From: Cereibacter_A sp052244495
GTDB lineage: Bacteria > Pseudomonadota > Alphaproteobacteria > Rhodobacterales > Rhodobacteraceae
Assembly: GCA_052244495.1 (NCBI GenBank)
Contig: JBQPXH010000011.1
Length of the DNA stretch: 64,000 nucleotides
Reading direction: 5' to 3' (one strand)
In this document: in pieces, positions 61,601 through 64,000 of the stretch
Numbering within the stretch: position 1 is the first letter of the stretch
Layout: each line of letters starts with the position of its first letter
Made by a program: the position numbers and the translations under genes
The notes under the pieces: model-generated
What the model saw: only the letters and a program-made list of their open reading frames with translations
Told to the model about the DNA's origin: nothing
Databases searched by the model: none

Positions 61601-62138
61601 CGTCACCACCCTCGCGGCGCTGACCGATCTGGCGCAGCGGGGGCCGATGGTGGCCAAGCTCGCGGGCGCCGTCTCGTCGCGGCAGGAGAAGAAGTCGGCC
61701 AAGGGCAACCGCTTCGCCTTCGTGCAGCTCTCCGACCCGACCGGGCTCTACGAATGCACCGTCTTTTCGGACGTGCTCGAACAGGCGCGCGACCTGCTGG
61801 AGCCGGGCGGCCATGTCGTTCTGACCGTCGAGGCGACGCTCGAGGGCGAAAGCCTGAAGCTGCTGGCGCGGAGCGTGGCGCCAATCGACGCAGTGGCTGC
61901 GGACGCGGGGGCCACCAGCCTGCGCGTCCACCTCGACCGCGCGGAGGCCGCGACCTCGGTCGCGGCGCTTCTTGCGCGAGCGCAGGGCCGTGCGCGGGCG
62001 CCGGTGAGGATCTGCGTGCGCGATGCCTCGGGCGGTCAGGAGATCGACATCGACCTCGGGCAGGAGTTCGCAGTCTCGCCCCAGATCCGCAGTGCCCTCC
62101 GCGCCGTGCCGGGTGTGGAGATGGTCGAGGAGATCTAG
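58647..62138 (+). CDS. dnaE: DNA polymerase III alpha subunit
   Basis: 1163 aa, standard DnaE length. PHP domain at the N-terminus (FIHLRVHTEYSLLEGAV, residues 8-24). Polymerase active-site aspartates in 'SMPDFDIDFCMDRR' (near 410), 'VGPGRGSGAGSLVAYAL' and 'FNKSHAAAYAVVSYQTAW'. A C-terminal OB-fold ('VAKLAGAVSSRQEKKSAKGNRFAFVQLSD', near 1010). The replicative polymerase. Its stop overlaps the convergent AbrB-family gene by 4 bp. Confidence 0.97.
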   Translation: MSNAPRFIHLRVHTEYSLLEGAVPVKKLIGLCTAAAMPAVAVTDTNAMFAALEFSVLASGAGIQPIVGCQVSVAFEPAALGERPKPPAPVVLLAQNEAGYGNLMKLSSCLYLGKEGALPQVTLEDLERHAEGLICLTGGPDGPVGRLLQEGQRSKAQALLHRMAAIYPGRLYVELQRHPGEGGRLTEAERATEPGHVDLAYALELPLVATNDVYFPKSEMYEAHDALICIAEGAYVDQAAPRRRLTPQHYFKSEAEMAALFADLPEAVENTVEIARRCAFKAAKRPPILPRFADDEVEELRRQAKEGLAARLAVIPHAAPVEKYEARLAFELGIIEQMGFPGYFLIVADFIKWGKANGIPVGPGRGSGAGSLVAYALTITDLDPLRYQLLFERFLNPERVSMPDFDIDFCMDRREEVIRYVQEKYGRDKVGQIITFGALLSKAAVRDVGRVLQMPYGQVDRLSKMIPVEGVKPVSIQKALADEPRLREAAKTEEVVKRLLDYGMQIEGLLRNASTHAAGVVIGDRPLDELVPLYQDPRSDMPATQFNMKWVEAAGLVKFDFLGLKTLTVIQNAIDLIRGTGRALHMAADGRVLYDPPPGAENDIGHIPLEDKATYELYAQAKTVAVFQVESSGMMDALRRMKPTCIEDIVALVALYRPGPMENIPVYCEVKHGLRDLESLHPTIDPILKETQGIIVYQEQVMQIAQVMAGYTLGGADLLRRAMGKKIAEEMAKERPKFIEGAKKTHGIDTKKAGEVFDLLEKFANYGFNKSHAAAYAVVSYQTAWLKANHPVEFMAAVMNCDIHLTDKLAVYKREVDKLGIRTVAPCVNASLATFTVRDGAVVYALGALKNVGVEAMRLIVEARGDRPFATLFDLARRVELKRIGKRPLEMLARAGAFDALDRNRARVFEALDALVAYSAAIHDARNSSQVSLFGEAGADIPEPRLPNRDDWLPVERLAQEHQAIGFYLSGHPLDDYMGALKRRNVTTLAALTDLAQRGPMVAKLAGAVSSRQEKKSAKGNRFAFVQLSDPTGLYECTVFSDVLEQARDLLEPGGHVVLTVEATLEGESLKLLARSVAPIDAVAADAGATSLRVHLDRAEAATSVAALLARAQGRARAPVRICVRDASGGQEIDIDLGQEFAVSPQIRSALRAVPGVEMVEEI

Positions 62139-63187
62139 CCGAGGCGGTGCCAGACCAGCCGCGCGACAGTGACGCTGAGAACGATGCGCGCAACATGATG
62201 GGCCGTCACGTAGATGATGCTCATCTGAAGCGAGAGCGCGATCAGGCTCATCTCCGCAAGTCCGCCGGGGGCGAAGGCGAGGAACACGGCGCCGACCGGC
62301 TGGTCCGAGAGGGCGGCGACCGGAAAGGCGAAGGCGAAGGCCAGCAGCAGCGCGGCGCAGACGTTCAGCGCCGCAAGCCGGGCCGCAAGCGGCAACGCGC
62401 CGCGAGGCATCCCGGCGAAGCGGGCGCCGAGAACGCTGCCGATGCCGATCTGGGTGGCGCCCACCAGCCAGTCCGGGGGCACGCCATGCGTCAGACCCGA
62501 CAGATGCGCGAGAGCCGAAAGCGCAAGAGGTCCGGTCATCACATAGGCCGGCAGGCGCAGCATCCGCCCGAGCCAGAGTCCCGCCAAACCGGCAGCGGTC
62601 AGAACCGCCATGTCGATCAGACCGAGCGGCGCACCCGCGACACCGGCGCCGGCGGCACTGCCCACGGCATGGCCCGTCAGGAACGTGAAGAATGTCGGCA
62701 CGAGCACGATGGTCAGGATCAACCGCAGGAACTGGAGGAGCACCAGCATCTGCGGATCGGCTCCGGCCTCTTCCCCCAGCGTCACGGATTCGATCAGGCC
62801 GCCGGGAGTCGCGCCGAACCAGGCCGTGGCCTTCGACAGCCCTCCGATGCGGCGGAAGATCCGGTAGCCGATGACGTGGGCGAGCGGGATGAAGAGGCAG
62901 AGTGCGAGCAGGCTCGGCCACCAGCGCGGCGCCTCGGCAACGACGGAGGGCGTGAAGGCGCCGCCGATTGCGAGGCCGATGACCGGGATGAAGACCATCC
63001 TGAGCGTCTGCGGCACCGCGACGGCACGACCGAAGAGCCTCAGGCGGAAGGCCGCGGCCCCTCCCACGACGCAGAGCGATCCCATGAGCAGCGGCAGAGG
63101 CAGGCCGATGACGCGCGCAGCAAGCCCGCCGGCAGTGCCGAGGGCCAGGGTGAGGGCCAGGCCCATCGGATCGAACGGCAGACGCAT
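62135..63187 (-). CDS. AbrB-family inner-membrane protein
   Basis: 350 aa. About ten membrane helices arranged as two similar halves. The first begins 'GTAGGLAARVIGLPLPLLMGSL' and carries 'FGATPGGLIESVTLGEEAGAD'; the second repeats it as 'FAPGGLAEMSLIALSL'. This is the AbrB (ammonia monooxygenase-like, DUF-type) transporter family with unproved substrates; it is unrelated to the AbrB transition-state regulator. Convergent with dnaE. Confidence 0.82.
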   Translation of the reverse strand: MRLPFDPMGLALTLALGTAGGLAARVIGLPLPLLMGSLCVVGGAAAFRLRLFGRAVAVPQTLRMVFIPVIGLAIGGAFTPSVVAEAPRWWPSLLALCLFIPLAHVIGYRIFRRIGGLSKATAWFGATPGGLIESVTLGEEAGADPQMLVLLQFLRLILTIVLVPTFFTFLTGHAVGSAAGAGVAGAPLGLIDMAVLTAAGLAGLWLGRMLRLPAYVMTGPLALSALAHLSGLTHGVPPDWLVGATQIGIGSVLGARFAGMPRGALPLAARLAALNVCAALLLAFAFAFPVAALSDQPVGAVFLAFAPGGLAEMSLIALSLQMSIIYVTAHHVARIVLSVTVARLVWHRLG

Positions 63188-63230
63188 CCGCGGCAAATCA
63201 GCACGCGGACGCGGCGAAGGCAAGCGGTGC

Positions 63231-63431
63231 TCAATAGTGCGGTGGCCGCTGGTCGGCGAGAACCGCCACGCCCTCGGCTTCGCGATCGGCCTCGCGTTCG
63301 AGCAGCATCTCGACCCGCCGGCGGAGCTGGGCGATCTCGGCCGACTGCCGCGCCACGACCTCGGAGAGGTCCTCGACGTTGCGTTCGAGATGCGCGATCT
63401 GCACTTCCGCGGCTTCGATCCTGTCTTCCAT
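63231..63431 (-). CDS. slyX: SlyX family protein
   Basis: 66 aa. Coiled coil over most of its length (EDRIEAAEVQIAHLERNVEDL, then LSEVVARQSAEIAQLRRRVEMLLER) and the conserved tail DQRPPHY. Function unknown in the family. ATG 63431 was chosen because GAGAAAG precedes it. Divergent from hisS across 88 bp. Confidence 0.9.
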   Translation of the reverse strand: MEDRIEAAEVQIAHLERNVEDLSEVVARQSAEIAQLRRRVEMLLEREADREAEGVAVLADQRPPHY

Positions 63432-63519
63432 GCGCTTTCTCCTCGTGCTGCGCCCGGCGCTTGTCCGCGCGCCGCCCTTCCGATACACCGCGCCCGACCA
63501 ACAGCGAAGGGTGCGACCC

Positions 63520-64000
63520 ATGGCCAAGGACAAGGCTCCCCGCCGCCCGCGCGCGGAAACGCCGAAGGGCTTCCGCGACTATTTCGGTGCGGATGTCACC
63601 GAGCGCAAGGCGATGCTCGATGCGGTGGCCGAGGTCTATCATCGCTACGGCTTCGATCCGCTCGAAACCTCGGCGGTCGAGACGGTCGAGGCCCTGGGCA
63701 AGTTCCTGCCCGACGTGGACCGGCCGAACGAGGGCGTCTTCGGCTGGCAGGACGAGGACGGTGACTGGCTGGCGCTGCGCTATGACCTGACGGCGCCACT
63801 GGCGCGGGTGGCCGCGCAGTTCCGCAACGACCTGCCGAACCCCTACCGCCGCTACGCCATGGGCCCCGTCTGGCGCAACGAGAAGCCGGGGCCGGGCCGG
63901 TTCCGCCAGTTCTACCAGTGCGACGCCGATACGGTGGGGGCCGCGAGTGTTGCGGCCGATGCCGAGATCTGCGCCATGCTGTCGGATGCGCTCGAGGTCG
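63520..64000 (+). CDS. hisS: Histidyl-tRNA synthetase (C-terminus beyond window)
   Basis: 160 codons are visible. The N-terminal KGFRDYFGADVTERKAML (motif 1 region) is followed by 'LRYDLTAPLARVAA' and class II motif 2, 'YRRYAMGPVWRNEKPGPGRFRQFYQCDADTVG', all typical of HisRS. It charges tRNA-His. The ORF remains open at the right edge, as expected for a protein of about 500 aa. ATG 63520 has GCGAAGGG upstream. Confidence 0.95.
   Translation, partial: MAKDKAPRRPRAETPKGFRDYFGADVTERKAMLDAVAEVYHRYGFDPLETSAVETVEALGKFLPDVDRPNEGVFGWQDEDGDWLALRYDLTAPLARVAAQFRNDLPNPYRRYAMGPVWRNEKPGPGRFRQFYQCDADTVGAASVAADAEICAMLSDALEV

Noticed and set aside
58314..62921. A 1535-codon open frame on the minus strand
   Set aside because: It lies opposite dnaE, xdhA and the AbrB-family gene; its protein is Arg/His/Leu-rich low complexity, as expected for the antisense of GC-rich genes.

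Overview
The window is about 68-70% G+C and reads as an alphaproteobacterial chromosome of the order Rhodobacterales, most likely Rhodobacter (Cereibacter) sphaeroides or a near relative. Supporting signs are a SAM/SAH riboswitch in front of metK (a Rhodobacterales-restricted RNA), a solitary sigma-54 paralogue, and alphaproteobacterial operon orders such as aroA-cmk-rpsA-ihfB and phoH-ybeY-corC-lnt. No CRISPR array, transposase or rRNA gene is visible. One tRNA gene was found.

Bases 1 to about 9,740 are the integrase-side arm of a prophage whose other arm lies left of the window. A leftward block (HNH nuclease, RNA ligase, several unknowns, a DUF1937 protein, a small membrane protein, two small DNA-binding-like proteins) diverges from a rightward block (XRE repressor, membrane protein, GapR/DUF2312 protein, ParB-like protein, zinc-ribbon-like protein, tyrosine integrase). 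Between and around them are six copies of one 16-bp operator, TTCGGA-N4-TCCGAA, arranged as two triplets at 30-35 bp spacing, as in a lambda-type immunity region. The integrase stops 15 bp before the 3' end of tRNA-Met(CAU), the presumed attachment site.

Bases 9.8-28 kb are core genome: sigma-54, a selenium-linked pair (flavoprotein and tRNA 2-selenouridine synthase), the YbbA/YbbP exporter with divergent tesA, miaB, the phoH-ybeY-corC-lnt string, metK under its riboswitch, a peptidoglycan-binding-domain protein and trmB. Bases 28-36 kb hold aroA-cmk-rpsA, ihfB, a LapA-type protein and the trpF-acetyltransferase-trpB string.

Bases 36-48 kb hold a cytochrome-linked urate oxidase (puuD), galM, a zinc regulon (znuA divergent from zur-znuC-znuB across one Zur-type palindrome), a dimethylglycine/sarcosine dehydrogenase-type flavoprotein, a GH25 lipoprotein, a DUF938 methyltransferase, a D-amino-acid dehydrogenase-type flavoprotein and sulfide:quinone reductase. 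Bases 48.8-58.4 kb form one leftward purine-salvage operon: xanthine dehydrogenase xdhA-xdhB-xdhC followed by a BMP-type nucleoside/purine ABC importer. The window ends with dnaE, an AbrB-family membrane protein, slyX and the start of hisS.

The most noteworthy points are the six-operator immunity region, a short dispersed palindromic element that lies between genes and also in frame inside both xdhA and xdhB, a SelD-fusion-type flavoprotein lacking its SelD half beside selU, a phage-borne RNA ligase, and a terminator-flanked space upstream of sqr that may encode a small RNA or a leader attenuator.
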